A DNA stretch of 63,647 bases from an uncultured Collinsella sp. (GCA_900752015.1 CAADTZ010000098.1:1-63647), one strand, 5' to 3'; shown: positions 33,992 through 42,668, counted from the first letter of the stretch. Made by a program: numbers and translations. Notes: generated by a model from the letters alone, not told the origin.

Positions 33992-35098
33992 ATGACCATG
34001 TTCGCCCGCGATCTTTCCGTCGCGCACTACCGCAGCTTCGATAGCTATCGTCTTGCCCTGGACGAGGGCGTGACGATACTTGCGGGACCCAACGCGGCGG
34101 GAAAGACCAATCTCATAGAGGCGCTGCAGCTGCTGACGAGCGGCGCCTCGTTTAGGCATCCGACCGCAGCCGAGCTCGTCCGTGACGGCGTGGGATCGTG
34201 CAAGGTCGAGCTGAGGCTCGAGGGCGACGGCCGCGTGCTTGATATGGGATTGAACGCGGAGGACGGTAAGCGCTCGTTTAGCCGCAACGGCAAGAGATGT
34301 TCTGCCGCCGGTGTGCGCGGGGTTCTGCCGAGCGTGCTGTTTTGCCCCGACCATCTGGACATGGTTAAACGAGGCGCCAGTGTGCGCCGCGCTGCCCTCG
34401 ATGACTTTGGCATGCAACTGAGCGCACGCTATGCCGATCTTGCGAGCACCTATGGGCGCTGCGTGACCCAGCGTAACGCCTTGCTCAAGGAGACCTGGTG
34501 CTGCCGCGAGATGCTCGGCGCGTGGAACGATTCGATTGCCCGCGCGGGCTCGGCTCTGCTTGTGCACCGGTTGGCCCTGCTCGACCGGCTGGCGGGCCAT
34601 GTGCACACTGCCTACGGGCAAGTGGCATCCGGTGAGGCTGCCAACGTGACCTATACGTCCACGCTGGGGGATTTGCCCCAGGTCGAGGATCGCGAAGAAC
34701 TGAAGGGCTGGGCGTACGAGCGCATGCTGGCTGCCCTTGATGAGCACGCCGACGAGGAAATTCGCCGCGGCGTGACGTTGGTGGGACCGCATCGCGATGA
34801 GATTGAGTTTACCGTGGCGGGTCGCTCCGCCCGTTCATTTGCCAGCCAAGGTCAGCAGCGAACGTTGGTTCTGGCCTGGAAGGTGGCGGAGGTGGCCGTG
34901 GCTCGCGATGTCCTGGGCACCGCCCCACTGCTGCTTTTGGACGACGTGATGAGCGAACTCGACGGCGAGCGCCGCGGTGCTTTTCTGCGGCTGATCGGCG
35001 ATGATATCCAGACGGTCATAACCACGACCAACCTGGGGTATTTTACCGATGACCTGCTTGATCGAGCCAAGGTGGTGAGCATGGGTGAGACGTGCTAA
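33992..35098 (+). CDS. recF: DNA replication and repair protein RecF
   Basis: An ABC-type ATPase that helps load RecA at gapped DNA with RecO/RecR. The 368-residue protein has Walker A GPNAAGKTNLIEAL, the RecF region FCPDHLDMVKRGASVRRAALDDF, the signature FASQGQQRTLVLAWK and Walker B LLLLDDVMSELD. It lies nine bases after dnaN and overlaps the DUF721 gene by 14 bases, the typical order dnaN-recF-DUF721-gyrB. Confidence 0.97.
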   Translation: MTMFARDLSVAHYRSFDSYRLALDEGVTILAGPNAAGKTNLIEALQLLTSGASFRHPTAAELVRDGVGSCKVELRLEGDGRVLDMGLNAEDGKRSFSRNGKRCSAAGVRGVLPSVLFCPDHLDMVKRGASVRRAALDDFGMQLSARYADLASTYGRCVTQRNALLKETWCCREMLGAWNDSIARAGSALLVHRLALLDRLAGHVHTAYGQVASGEAANVTYTSTLGDLPQVEDREELKGWAYERMLAALDEHADEEIRRGVTLVGPHRDEIEFTVAGRSARSFASQGQQRTLVLAWKVAEVAVARDVLGTAPLLLLDDVMSELDGERRGAFLRLIGDDIQTVITTTNLGYFTDDLLDRAKVVSMGETC

Positions 35099-35648
35099 TT
35101 ACGAGCGCGAGAGCGAAACGGTCGCCTTCAGTGGCTTTTTGAACGCAGAGCGCCAACGCATCCTGGCGGCTGCGACCCCTGAGCGCCGTGCGCAGATGGA
35201 AGCTGCCGAGGAGTCGCGCGCGGTCTATCGCGCGTGGAACGCGGTGTGCTCGGGCACGCGCGAGGGGCGGCATGTGACGGGGCTGCGTTACCTGCCCGAG
35301 TCCAATGAACTGCTGGTGTATCTCGACTCGCCCTCGTGGACGCAGGAAATGACGCTGTTGCGCGAGATCATCCGCGCGCGCATGGAGCGCGCCGGTGCGC
35401 ATGTGGACGGCCTGGTGTTCAAAACCACCGCACCCGGTCACACGCCGCCCGCCGCCAAGGAGCGCCTGCGCCCGCCGACGACAGAGCGCCCGCCGGCCCC
35501 GCATGCCGACCTCAGCGATGCCGAGCGCACCGAGATTGAGCGCCAAGTGGCGCCCATCGAAGACCAAAAACTGCGCGAGGCCCTCGAGAATGCCATGAGA
35601 GCCAGTGCCGAGTGGGCCAAGGGCGTGCAAAGTAAAAAAGAGCCTTAA
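35085..35648 (+). CDS. DUF721/DciA-like protein
   Basis: A 187-residue protein at the usual actinobacterial position between recF and gyrB. The N-terminal 100 residues match the DUF721 pattern (VYRAWNAVCSGTREGRHVTG, LLVYLDSPSWTQEMTLLREII), and the tail is Pro/Glu/Arg-rich and likely disordered. DUF721 proteins include DciA, a loader or operator of the replicative helicase in bacteria lacking DnaC/DnaI. The GTG start lies within the last codons of recF. No dnaC/dnaI gene is visible in this window, although dnaB is. Confidence 0.85.
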   Translation: MRRANYERESETVAFSGFLNAERQRILAAATPERRAQMEAAEESRAVYRAWNAVCSGTREGRHVTGLRYLPESNELLVYLDSPSWTQEMTLLREIIRARMERAGAHVDGLVFKTTAPGHTPPAAKERLRPPTTERPPAPHADLSDAERTEIERQVAPIEDQKLREALENAMRASAEWAKGVQSKKEP

Positions 35649-35674
35649 ATCGCATCTGGTGGCCTTGTAGAGCC

Positions 35675-35704
35675 AAATACCCTCGTTCCCGAGGGTATTT
35701 TTTT
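35675..35704 (+). terminator. Terminator after DUF721
   Basis: AAATACCCTCG/CGAGGGTATTT, an 11-base perfect stem followed by TTTTTTT. It separates the dnaN-recF unit from gyrBA. Confidence 0.9.
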
Positions 35705-35753
35705 ACGATAAACTAGTAAGGCTGTACACATTTTCTTGACTGAAGGAGGACGT

Positions 35754-37784
35754 GTGGCAAACGAAAACGATTACGATGGCGGCGAGATTAAGATTCTCGA
35801 AGGTCTCGAGGCCGTTCGTAAGCGCCCGGGCATGTATATCGGCTCGACGAGCGCCAGCGGTCTGCATCACCTGGTGTGGGAGATCGTTGACAACTCCGTC
35901 GACGAGGCCATGGCCGGTTTCTGCACCGAGATCCAGGTGACGGTCCACGCCGACAACTCCATCACGGTCGTCGACAACGGGCGTGGCATCCCCGTCGACG
36001 AGCACCCTGTTAAAAAGATCCCGACGCTCGAGGTCGTCATGACGATCTTGCACGCCGGCGGTAAGTTCGATAACTCGGCCTATAAGGTCTCGGGTGGCTT
36101 GCACGGTGTGGGCATCTCCGTCGTCAACGCACTGTCCAAGCGCGTGGTCGTTCAGGTTCGTCGCGATGGCAACACCTACGAGATGGAGTTCTCGCGCGGC
36201 AAGACCGTCAAGAAGATGGAGGTCGTGGGCACCTCGGATTCGACGGGCACCACCGTCACCTTCTGGCCCGACGATGAGATCTTCGAGACCTGCATCTACG
36301 ATTTCGATACGCTGCATAACCGTCTGCAGGAGACGGCGTTCCTCAATAAGAACCTCAAAATCGTGCTGACCGACGAGCGCGAAGCGACTCCCCACGTGGA
36401 GGAGTTTTGCTACGAGGGCGGCATCATCGACTTCGTCAAGTTCCTCAACGAGGGCAAGGACGTCCCCGAGGCCTTTAAGGAGCCCATCTACATCGAGGGC
36501 AAATCGGACCCGGACGCGCCTGTGGCCAAGATGGGCGAGGTCGAGGTTTCCCTGCAGTGGAATAGCGGCTACGGCGAGAACGTCATGTCGTTTGCCAACG
36601 ACATCTACACCCCCGAAGGCGGCATGCACCTTGAGGGCTTCCGTACCGCGCTCACCCGCGTGATCAACGATTACGCGCGCAAGCAGAACCTGCTCAAGGA
36701 AAAAGACGCCAACCTGACCGGCGACGATGTGCGCGAGGGCCTTTCGGCCGTTATCTCGGTCAAGCTGCCCGATCCGCAGTTTGAGGGCCAGACCAAGGCC
36801 AAGCTCGGCAGCTCCTATATGCGCGCGCTGACGCTCAAGATCGTGACCGACGGCCTCGCCGACTACCTTGAGGAGCATCCTAAGCCCGCCCGCGAGATCG
36901 TCAAGAAAGCCCAGCAGGCCTGCAAGGCCCGCAACGCCGCCCGCGAGGCGCGCGAGGCGACCCGCCGCAAGAGCCTGCTCAAGACGGCGTCCCTGCCCGG
37001 TAAGCTCGCCGACTGCTCGGTGCGCGATGCCGAGCTGACCGAGCTCTTCATCGTAGAGGGCGACTCGGCAGGCGGTTCGGCCAAGGACGGCCGTCGCCGA
37101 GACATCCAGGCGATTCTGCCCCTGCGCGGCAAGATTTTGAACGTCGAACGCGTTGGTGACCATCGCGCGTTCTCGAGTGACACCATTCAGTCGCTGATTA
37201 CCGCGATCGGCTGCGGCGTCACGACGAGTGCCGGCGACGGCGGCGACTTCGATATCACCAAGGCGCGCTACCACAAGATCATCATCATGACCGATGCAGA
37301 CGTCGACGGTGCGCATATCCGCATCCTGCTGCTGACGTTCTTCTACAAGTACATGCGTCCGCTGATCGATGCCGGCTACGTCTATGTTGCCTGCCCGCCC
37401 ATCTTTGGCATTAAGGTGCGCAACAAGATCCACTACGTGTATCCCAACGGCCGCCAGCCCGAAGACGAGATCCTGCGCGACACCATCCAGAGTCTGGGCC
37501 TGAACCCCGACGATAACGACGAGGACGGCAAGGCCAAGGACGGCAAGATTACCAAAAAGCGCAAGGGCTATACCGTCCAGCGCTACAAGGGCCTGGGCGA
37601 GATGGACCCCAAGCAGCTTGCCTCGACGACGATGGACCCCAAGACCCGCATTCTGCAGCGCGTGTCGATCGAGGACGCCGTGGTGGCGGACCGCGCCGTG
37701 CGCGAGCTGATGGGTTCCGAGGTCGGCTATCGCCGCGAGTACATCGAGAAGCATGCACATGATGCACGATTCCTTGACGCTTAA
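35754..37784 (+). CDS. gyrB: DNA gyrase subunit B
   Basis: The ATPase subunit of gyrase. The 676-residue protein has the GHKL ATPase motifs EIVDNSVDEAMAG, VVDNGRGIPVD and GGLHGVGISVVNAL. The TOPRIM acidic residues are in EGDSAGGSAK and IIIMTDADVDGAHIR, and a C-terminal RYKGLGEMDPKQLASTTMDP completes it. I start it at GTG 35754, five bases after GAAGGAGG; an in-frame TTG six codons upstream would place that site inside the gene. gyrA follows after 11 bases. Confidence 0.97.
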   Translation: MANENDYDGGEIKILEGLEAVRKRPGMYIGSTSASGLHHLVWEIVDNSVDEAMAGFCTEIQVTVHADNSITVVDNGRGIPVDEHPVKKIPTLEVVMTILHAGGKFDNSAYKVSGGLHGVGISVVNALSKRVVVQVRRDGNTYEMEFSRGKTVKKMEVVGTSDSTGTTVTFWPDDEIFETCIYDFDTLHNRLQETAFLNKNLKIVLTDEREATPHVEEFCYEGGIIDFVKFLNEGKDVPEAFKEPIYIEGKSDPDAPVAKMGEVEVSLQWNSGYGENVMSFANDIYTPEGGMHLEGFRTALTRVINDYARKQNLLKEKDANLTGDDVREGLSAVISVKLPDPQFEGQTKAKLGSSYMRALTLKIVTDGLADYLEEHPKPAREIVKKAQQACKARNAAREAREATRRKSLLKTASLPGKLADCSVRDAELTELFIVEGDSAGGSAKDGRRRDIQAILPLRGKILNVERVGDHRAFSSDTIQSLITAIGCGVTTSAGDGGDFDITKARYHKIIIMTDADVDGAHIRILLLTFFYKYMRPLIDAGYVYVACPPIFGIKVRNKIHYVYPNGRQPEDEILRDTIQSLGLNPDDNDEDGKAKDGKITKKRKGYTVQRYKGLGEMDPKQLASTTMDPKTRILQRVSIEDAVVADRAVRELMGSEVGYRREYIEKHAHDARFLDA

Positions 37785-37795
37785 GAGGAGGTAAC

Positions 37796-40537
37796 GTGGC
37801 AGACGATATCAACAATAACGAGGGTATGGACGAGGCCGGCGATGCCGGTATGCCCGATGATCTGAAGCGCCTGCTTGCCCGTGCTGAGCAGGGCGAGGAC
37901 GGCGATCCGGACGCCTATAACCCCGATGCCGATGATGATGAGGAAGAAGACGACGACGCTGAGCTCGAGGAGAGCTTTGGCGAAGTCGATCGCGGCGCCT
38001 CGGCCGGCGAGGATATCAACGGCGGCCAGCTCCAGATTTCGGAGTTTGGCCGCGAGATGAAGCAGTCGTTCATCGAGTATTCGATGTCGGTCATCACGGC
38101 GCGCGCCCTGCCGGACGTGCGCGACGGCTTAAAGCCGGTGCACCGCCGCATCCTGTACGCGATGAACGAGAGCGGCATCTACCCCAACCGCCCACATAAG
38201 AAGTCGGCCTGGACGGTCGGCGAAGTTATCGGTAAGTACCACCCGCACGGCGATTTCGCGGTCTATGAGGCCATGGTCCGCCTGGCGCAGTGGTTCTCCA
38301 TGCGCACGCCGCTCATCGACGGTCACGGCAACTTCGGTAACATCGACGGCGACGGCGCGGCGGCCATGCGTTACACCGAGAGCCGCCTGGCAAAGCCCGC
38401 CATGGAACTGCTGCGTGACTTGCAGAAGGATACCGTCGACTGGCAGCCCAACTACGACGAATCACTTGCCGAGCCCGTGGCGCTGCCTGCGCGCTTCCCC
38501 AACCTGCTGGTCAACGGCAGCCAGGGCATCGCCGTCGGCATGGCCACCAACATCGCCCCGCATAACCTCACCGAGGCGATTGAGGCCACCTGCTACCTGA
38601 TCGACAACCCCGACGCCACCGTCGACGAGCTCATGCAGATCATGCCAGGTCCGGACTTCCCCACCGGCGCCATAATCATGGGCAGCGCCGGCATTAAGCA
38701 GAGCTACGAGACCGGCCGCGGCTCCATTACCGTGCGTGCCAAGGCACATGTGGAGTCCACCAAGACCGGTCGCAGCCGCCTGGTCTTTACCGAGATTCCC
38801 TACATGGTCAACAAGGGCACCCTGCAGGAGAAGATCGCCCAACTCGTCAACGACAAGCGCATCGAGGGCATCTCGGATATGCGCGATGAGTCCAACCAGA
38901 AGGGCATCCGTCTGGTCATCGAGCTCAAGAAGGGCGTCATTCCGCAGGTCGTGCTCAACAACCTGTATAAGTACACCTCGCTGCAGACGACCTTTGGCGC
39001 CAACAACCTGGCGCTCGTCAACGGCGTTCCCAAATGCCTGAGCCTGCGCGAGATGCTGCAGCACTACATCGACCACCAGGTCGACGTCGTCACTCGCCGC
39101 ACTCGCTTCGACCTTAAAAAGGCCCAGGCCCGCGCGCATATCCTTGAGGGCTACTTGATGGCCCTCGACCATATCGACGAGGTCATTAGCATCATCCGCT
39201 CCTCGCAGACCGACTCCGAGGCCAGCAGCCGCTTGATCGAGCGCTTTGGCTTTACGCCCGAGCAGACCACGGCCATCCTCGAGATGAAGCTGCGCCGCCT
39301 GACCGGCCTGGAGCGCGACAAGATCCAAGAAGAGTTGGACGGCCTGCGCCGCGCCATCGCCTACTACGAGGACCTGCTGGCGCATGAGGAGAAAATCCTG
39401 GGCGTCATCAAGGAAGAGATGCGCGAGATCTCCAAGAAGTTTGGCGACAAGCGCCGCACCAAGATCAGCCAGGTTGAGAAGGACCTGGATGTCGAGGACC
39501 TCATCGCCGACGAGGATATGGTCGTGACCATCACCCACACCGGCTACGTCAAGCGTATCCCGGTTGCCGCCTACCGCGCCCAAAAGCGCGGCGGCAAGGG
39601 CGTGTCGGGCGTCAACCTCAAAGAGGACGATGTCATCGATGAGATGTTCATCGCGTCCACGCACGAGTACGTGCTGTTCTTCTCGAGCAAGGGCAAGGTC
39701 TATCGCCTGAAGGTGCACGAGCTGCCGGTAGGTACGCGCCAGGCACGCGGTACCGCGATCGTCAACTTGCTGCCTTTCGAGGAGGGCGAGAAGATCGCGA
39801 GCGTCATCAGCTGCCGCGAGTTCCCGGCCGACGAGTACCTGATGTTTGCCACCAAGAGCGGCATGGTCAAGAAGACCGTGATGAGCGCATATGATCGCAG
39901 CCGTCGCGACGGCCTGATCGCTATCAACCTGCGTGACGACGACGCGCTGCTGAACGTGCGCCGCGTGCGCGAGGGCGACAAGATTATCCTAGCCACCACC
40001 GCGGGCAAGGCGATCATGTTCTCCGAGGAGCAGGTGCGCGCTACCGGCCGCGACACCAGCGGCGTTCGCGGTATCGGCATGAAGGACGGCGTGAGCGTTC
40101 TGGGCATGGAAGTCACTAACGGCAACGGCGATCTGTTCGTCATCACCGAGCGCGGCTACGGCAAGCGCACACCGGTTGCGGACTACCCGGAGCAGAATCG
40201 CGGCGGCCAGGGCGTCTACACCATCCAAATGACCGAGCGTAAGGGTAACCTCGCGGCCATGAAGACGGTGGGCCCGCAGCACGAGCTGTTCATCGTGACG
40301 GAGGGCGCGACGGTCATTCGTGTCAAGACCGACGAGATCAGCCAGACTGGCCGCGCCACCCAGGGCGTCAAGATGATGACCGTCGACGACAACGACCGCA
40401 TATGCGCCGTGGCCCGTATGACGGCAGCCAAGGAAAAACCCGAAGGCGAGGGCGCCGAGGCCGCAGCCGACACCGAAGAGACCCCAGTCGACCTAGGCGA
40501 CGGCAACGACATGCCAGAGGATCTCCTCGACGAGTAA
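37796..40537 (+). CDS. gyrA: DNA gyrase subunit A, with Phe at the quinolone-resistance serine position
   Basis: The breakage-reunion subunit of gyrase. The 913-residue protein starts at GTG behind AGGAGG. Residues 1-75 are an acidic extension (about half Asp/Glu at 38-58) before the usual start QISEFGREMKQSFIEYSMSV. The catalytic Tyr is Tyr193 in AMRYTES, and six-bladed C-terminal repeats follow. At the QRDR the motif reads HPHGDFAVYE: the residue equivalent to E. coli Ser83 is Phe154 (codon TTC, 38255-38257), and Asp87 is Glu, as in many Gram-positives. Phe at this position is a known quinolone-resistance state elsewhere. The gene ends at a strong terminator. Confidence 0.96.
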   Translation: MADDINNNEGMDEAGDAGMPDDLKRLLARAEQGEDGDPDAYNPDADDDEEEDDDAELEESFGEVDRGASAGEDINGGQLQISEFGREMKQSFIEYSMSVITARALPDVRDGLKPVHRRILYAMNESGIYPNRPHKKSAWTVGEVIGKYHPHGDFAVYEAMVRLAQWFSMRTPLIDGHGNFGNIDGDGAAAMRYTESRLAKPAMELLRDLQKDTVDWQPNYDESLAEPVALPARFPNLLVNGSQGIAVGMATNIAPHNLTEAIEATCYLIDNPDATVDELMQIMPGPDFPTGAIIMGSAGIKQSYETGRGSITVRAKAHVESTKTGRSRLVFTEIPYMVNKGTLQEKIAQLVNDKRIEGISDMRDESNQKGIRLVIELKKGVIPQVVLNNLYKYTSLQTTFGANNLALVNGVPKCLSLREMLQHYIDHQVDVVTRRTRFDLKKAQARAHILEGYLMALDHIDEVISIIRSSQTDSEASSRLIERFGFTPEQTTAILEMKLRRLTGLERDKIQEELDGLRRAIAYYEDLLAHEEKILGVIKEEMREISKKFGDKRRTKISQVEKDLDVEDLIADEDMVVTITHTGYVKRIPVAAYRAQKRGGKGVSGVNLKEDDVIDEMFIASTHEYVLFFSSKGKVYRLKVHELPVGTRQARGTAIVNLLPFEEGEKIASVISCREFPADEYLMFATKSGMVKKTVMSAYDRSRRDGLIAINLRDDDALLNVRRVREGDKIILATTAGKAIMFSEEQVRATGRDTSGVRGIGMKDGVSVLGMEVTNGNGDLFVITERGYGKRTPVADYPEQNRGGQGVYTIQMTERKGNLAAMKTVGPQHELFIVTEGATVIRVKTDEISQTGRATQGVKMMTVDDNDRICAVARMTAAKEKPEGEGAEAAADTEETPVDLGDGNDMPEDLLDE

Positions 40538-40577
40538 GTAGTCCTCTCCGGTCAAAAACATCAGACCCCATATATCG

Positions 40578-40611
40578 GCGGTCGGCGCACCTGCGCGCCG
40601 ACCGCTTTTTT
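40578..40611 (+). terminator. Terminator of gyrBA
   Basis: GCGGTCGGCGC/GCGCCGACCGC, an 11-base perfect stem with six T. The T-run is also the outer tip of the large inverted repeat at 40606-40790. Confidence 0.92.
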
Positions 40612-40790
40612 GAAAACCTAGGGACCCGCGTTCGCCCCGGCCGCCCGGCGGCATATGAAGTCGATCGCGAGTTCCGCACGAGCCGGAGAGCACTTAATGT
40701 GCTCTCCTTGCGAGTCAGGACTGTCCGAGCAGGCGACTTCATATGCCGCCGGGCGGCCGGGGCGAACCCCTCCCAAAGATTTTCAAAAAA
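40606..40790. repeat. Large inverted repeat downstream of gyrA
   Basis: Two perfect 34-base arms (40630-40663 and 40734-40767; GC-rich with core GCCGCCCGGCGGCATATG) flank a 70-base loop that carries its own 9-base hairpin (40685-40707). The pairing extends outward imperfectly to TTTTTTGAAAA (40606-40616) against TTTTCAAAAAA (40780-40790), so the right end mirrors the gyrA terminator tail. I see no coding capacity. Confidence 0.85.
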
Positions 40791-40794
40791 GTTG

Positions 40795-40824
40795 TTGACG
40801 CGCGCGTAACGACTCGTCTAATAT
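40795..40824 (+). promoter_or_regulatory. Promoter of the tRNA-Ile-Ala-Ile cluster
   Basis: TTGACG (40795-40800) and TAATAT (40819-40824) are 18 bases apart, with the -10 box 14 bases before the first tRNA. The -35 box lies just outside the large inverted repeat. Confidence 0.75.
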
Positions 40825-40838
40825 ATCCCTTGCGCGAT

Positions 40839-40915
40839 GGACCTGTAGCTCAGTTGGTTAGAGCGTCCGGCTGATAACCGGGAGGTCACAAGTTCGAATC
40901 TTGTCAGGTCCACCA
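40839..40915 (+). tRNA. tRNA-Ile (anticodon GAT), copy 1
   Basis: A complete 77-base tRNA with encoded CCA. The acceptor GGACCTG pairs fully with CAGGTCC, and the anticodon loop CTGATAA gives GAT. tRNA-Ile and tRNA-Ala directly after gyrA is a known actinobacterial arrangement (ileT-alaT in Mycobacterium tuberculosis). Confidence 0.98.
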
Positions 40916-40926
40916 CTTTCTTTCGC

Positions 40927-40971
40927 AATAAACACCCCAGCGAGAGCCGAGTCGCCGCTGGGGTGTTTATT
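40927..40971. terminator. 16-base perfect stem between tRNA-Ile and tRNA-Ala
   Basis: AATAAACACCCCAGCG pairs perfectly with CGCTGGGGTGTTTATT across a 13-base loop. It may terminate the first tRNA transcript or act as a processing signal; the T-run (TTTATTACTG) is moderate. Confidence 0.65.
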
Positions 40972-40982
40972 ACTGTCTCCGT

Positions 40983-41058
40983 GGGGGTTTAGCTCAGCTG
41001 GGAGAGCGCGGGCTTTGCAAGCCTGAGGTCAGGGGTTCGATCCCCCTAACCTCCACCA
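40983..41058 (+). tRNA. tRNA-Ala (anticodon TGC)
   Basis: A 76-base tRNA with encoded CCA. The acceptor GGGGGTT/AACCTCC has one G-U pair, and the anticodon loop TTTGCAA gives TGC. Confidence 0.98.
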
Positions 41059-41062
41059 TGAT

Positions 41063-41139
41063 GGACCTGTAGCTCAGTTGGTTAGAGCGTCCGGCTGATA
41101 ACCGGGAGGTCACAAGTTCGAATCTTGTCAGGTTCACCA
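41063..41139 (+). tRNA. tRNA-Ile (anticodon GAT), copy 2
   Basis: This copy is identical to copy 1 except for one base in the 3' acceptor strand (CAGGTTC instead of CAGGTCC), which turns the second acceptor pair into G-U. It lies four bases after tRNA-Ala, so the two are on one transcript. Confidence 0.96.
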
Positions 41140-41153
41140 TCAAAACTGTGAAG

Positions 41154-41183
41154 AGCCCTGGGGCATTGCCTTGGGGCTTTTTT
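41154..41183 (+). terminator. Terminator of the tRNA cluster
   Basis: A short AGCCCT/GGGGCT stem with a GGGGC inner pairing, followed by six T. Confidence 0.75.
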
Positions 41184-41297
41184 CTTGTCTGCGATAAATC
41201 TCATTTTGGTTTTGTGTGCTGTGCGAAAGATTGGGTAGTATAGCTATTCAATGCGGCGGACTGCCGCGTGTTAACCGCTGCGTACCGGAGGTGTTCC

Positions 41298-41798
41298 ATG
41301 GTTCGTGTCGACATAGAGACCATCGTCATGGCCGCCGGTCCCGTGCCATCGCTTATCGTGCTTCGCGAGCGCTGCAGCAAATCGGACTCGCCCGCGCCGC
41401 GGCGTTCCCTTTCCATTCAGACTGGTTCGTTTGAAGCCGCTGCCATCAGCCGCGGCATCGATAGCGGCCGCGCCGAGCGCCCGATTACCCATGACCTGTT
41501 GCTCGATACTGTTGGCGCCCTGGGCGCCAAGCTCGAGCGCATCGAGATCGTTCGCGCCGAGCCGCCGGTGTTCTACGCGACGATCGTCGTACTGGCCGAT
41601 GGTGACGAGCGCAAGATCGACGCCCGCCCCAGTGATGCCATTGCCCTTGCCGTGCGCAGCAATGCCCCCATGTTTGTGGAGGACGACATCATGAATCGCC
41701 TGGGCACTGTTTCTACCCACGCCGAGGAAGTCGACGACGAGCAGGAGTTCGAGAAGTTCGACGAGTTCGTCCATACGCTCTCCCCCGATGACTTCTAA
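41298..41798 (+). CDS. Bifunctional nuclease (BFN/DUF151) family protein
   Basis: A 166-residue protein with the DUF151/BFN domain over about residues 55-135 (RPITHDLLLDTVGALGAKLERIEI, FYATIVV, IDARPSDAIALAVRSNAPMFV). Family members include plant bifunctional nucleases and uncharacterised bacterial proteins. The tail is acidic (EEVDDEQEFEKFDEF). The start is the ATG eight bases after GGAGG; ten upstream codons in frame are ignored. The next gene begins immediately after the stop (TAAATG). Domain assignment is good; enzymatic activity is unproven. Confidence 0.87.
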   Translation: MVRVDIETIVMAAGPVPSLIVLRERCSKSDSPAPRRSLSIQTGSFEAAAISRGIDSGRAERPITHDLLLDTVGALGAKLERIEIVRAEPPVFYATIVVLADGDERKIDARPSDAIALAVRSNAPMFVEDDIMNRLGTVSTHAEEVDDEQEFEKFDEFVHTLSPDDF

Positions 41799-42188
41799 AT
41801 GCGGGGCGTCCAGGTTGCGGAGCGTTCGCTGATGGCCGGCGGTATGTCGGCTGAGGCGGCTGCAATCGTCCGCGAGGCCCAGATGCGCTCGGAGGCTTCT
41901 GAGGCGGCTCGCATTGCCTATGTGACGCAGGCCCGCACGCTTCGCGAACGCCGCGGCTCGTTTATCAAGATGGTTGTCATCTCCGCCCTTGTTGCGGCAA
42001 TCTGCTCGCGCCTTCGTGGTACAGTTGGTGCGCTTGGGTTTTCGATCTCTACGGGCCTGGTGATCTGGGGCGTGGTCGATGCGGTAATGCTGACCAGTCA
42101 GATCAAGGTGCTCGACAAGCGCGCAGCGGACATGATGCGCGCCCGCGACGCTGCCGCCAGGATCGCCGCCGAGGCACAAGAACTGTAA
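41799..42188 (+). CDS. Small membrane protein, unknown function
   Basis: A 129-residue protein with a helical charged head (SAEAAAIVREAQMRSEASEAAR), two hydrophobic segments at about 56-72 and 78-98, and a basic Ala-rich tail (KRAADMMRARDAAARIAAEAQ). The ATG directly follows the stop of the BFN gene, so translation may be coupled. An ATG 11 codons later with GGAGCG upstream is an alternative start. I recognise no family. Confidence 0.65.
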   Translation: MRGVQVAERSLMAGGMSAEAAAIVREAQMRSEASEAARIAYVTQARTLRERRGSFIKMVVISALVAAICSRLRGTVGALGFSISTGLVIWGVVDAVMLTSQIKVLDKRAADMMRARDAAARIAAEAQEL

Positions 42189-42218
42189 CGACGCCAGACT
42201 CGATGGGAAGGTCTAAAG

Positions 42219-42668
42219 ATGGCACAGGATATGCAGGACGCCGGTAACGTCTCCGCCGAGCTCGACGCCATGGTGTGCGATCTGATCGGCGCGTTCTTGG
42301 ACGACCTTGCCGCCGGTGAAAACCCTGGCGTGGTCGTGGCAATTGAGGACGCCGCTTCCAACCGTTATCTGGCGGCGCTCGATGAGGATGGCGAAGAGGC
42401 GTGCCTCGAGGCGGCCACCAACTTTATCTCCGAGCACAAGATGGGTCTTAAGGACGAGGGCCTGGGCCGTATCGCTCGCTATGCCATCGGCTACACCGGC
42501 TGCGTCGAGATTGACGGCGGCTATCACGATGCTCTGCTCGTGAGCTTCTTCGAAACCACGCTCGAGAGTGGTTTTTCGGCATATGTGCTGTATGAGGGCA
42601 TGGGCGCCGGCGATGGTTTTATGTGGAGCGACCCTGAACCTGCAGGTGAGGAAACCCCTCTCATCTAA
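42219..42668 (+). CDS. Small acidic cytoplasmic protein, unknown function
   Basis: A 149-residue protein with no signal or membrane segment, starting at ATG after GGAAGG. It has an alpha/beta pattern (DLIGAFLDDLAAGENPGVVVAIED, LEAATNFISEHK, ALLVSFFETTLESGFSAYVLYEG). The overall charge is clearly acidic. It follows the small membrane gene by 30 bases on the same strand and precedes typA by 117 bases. I do not recognise it. Confidence 0.7.
   Translation: MAQDMQDAGNVSAELDAMVCDLIGAFLDDLAAGENPGVVVAIEDAASNRYLAALDEDGEEACLEAATNFISEHKMGLKDEGLGRIARYAIGYTGCVEIDGGYHDALLVSFFETTLESGFSAYVLYEGMGAGDGFMWSDPEPAGEETPLI

Noticed and set aside
35703..37760. A 685-codon frame opposite gyrB
   Set aside because: It is a pure shadow of gyrB on the other strand with no family resemblance.
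38246..38275. Glu at the E. coli Asp87 position as a second resistance mutation
   Set aside because: Glu is the normal residue at this position in many Gram-positive gyrases, so only the Phe is notable.
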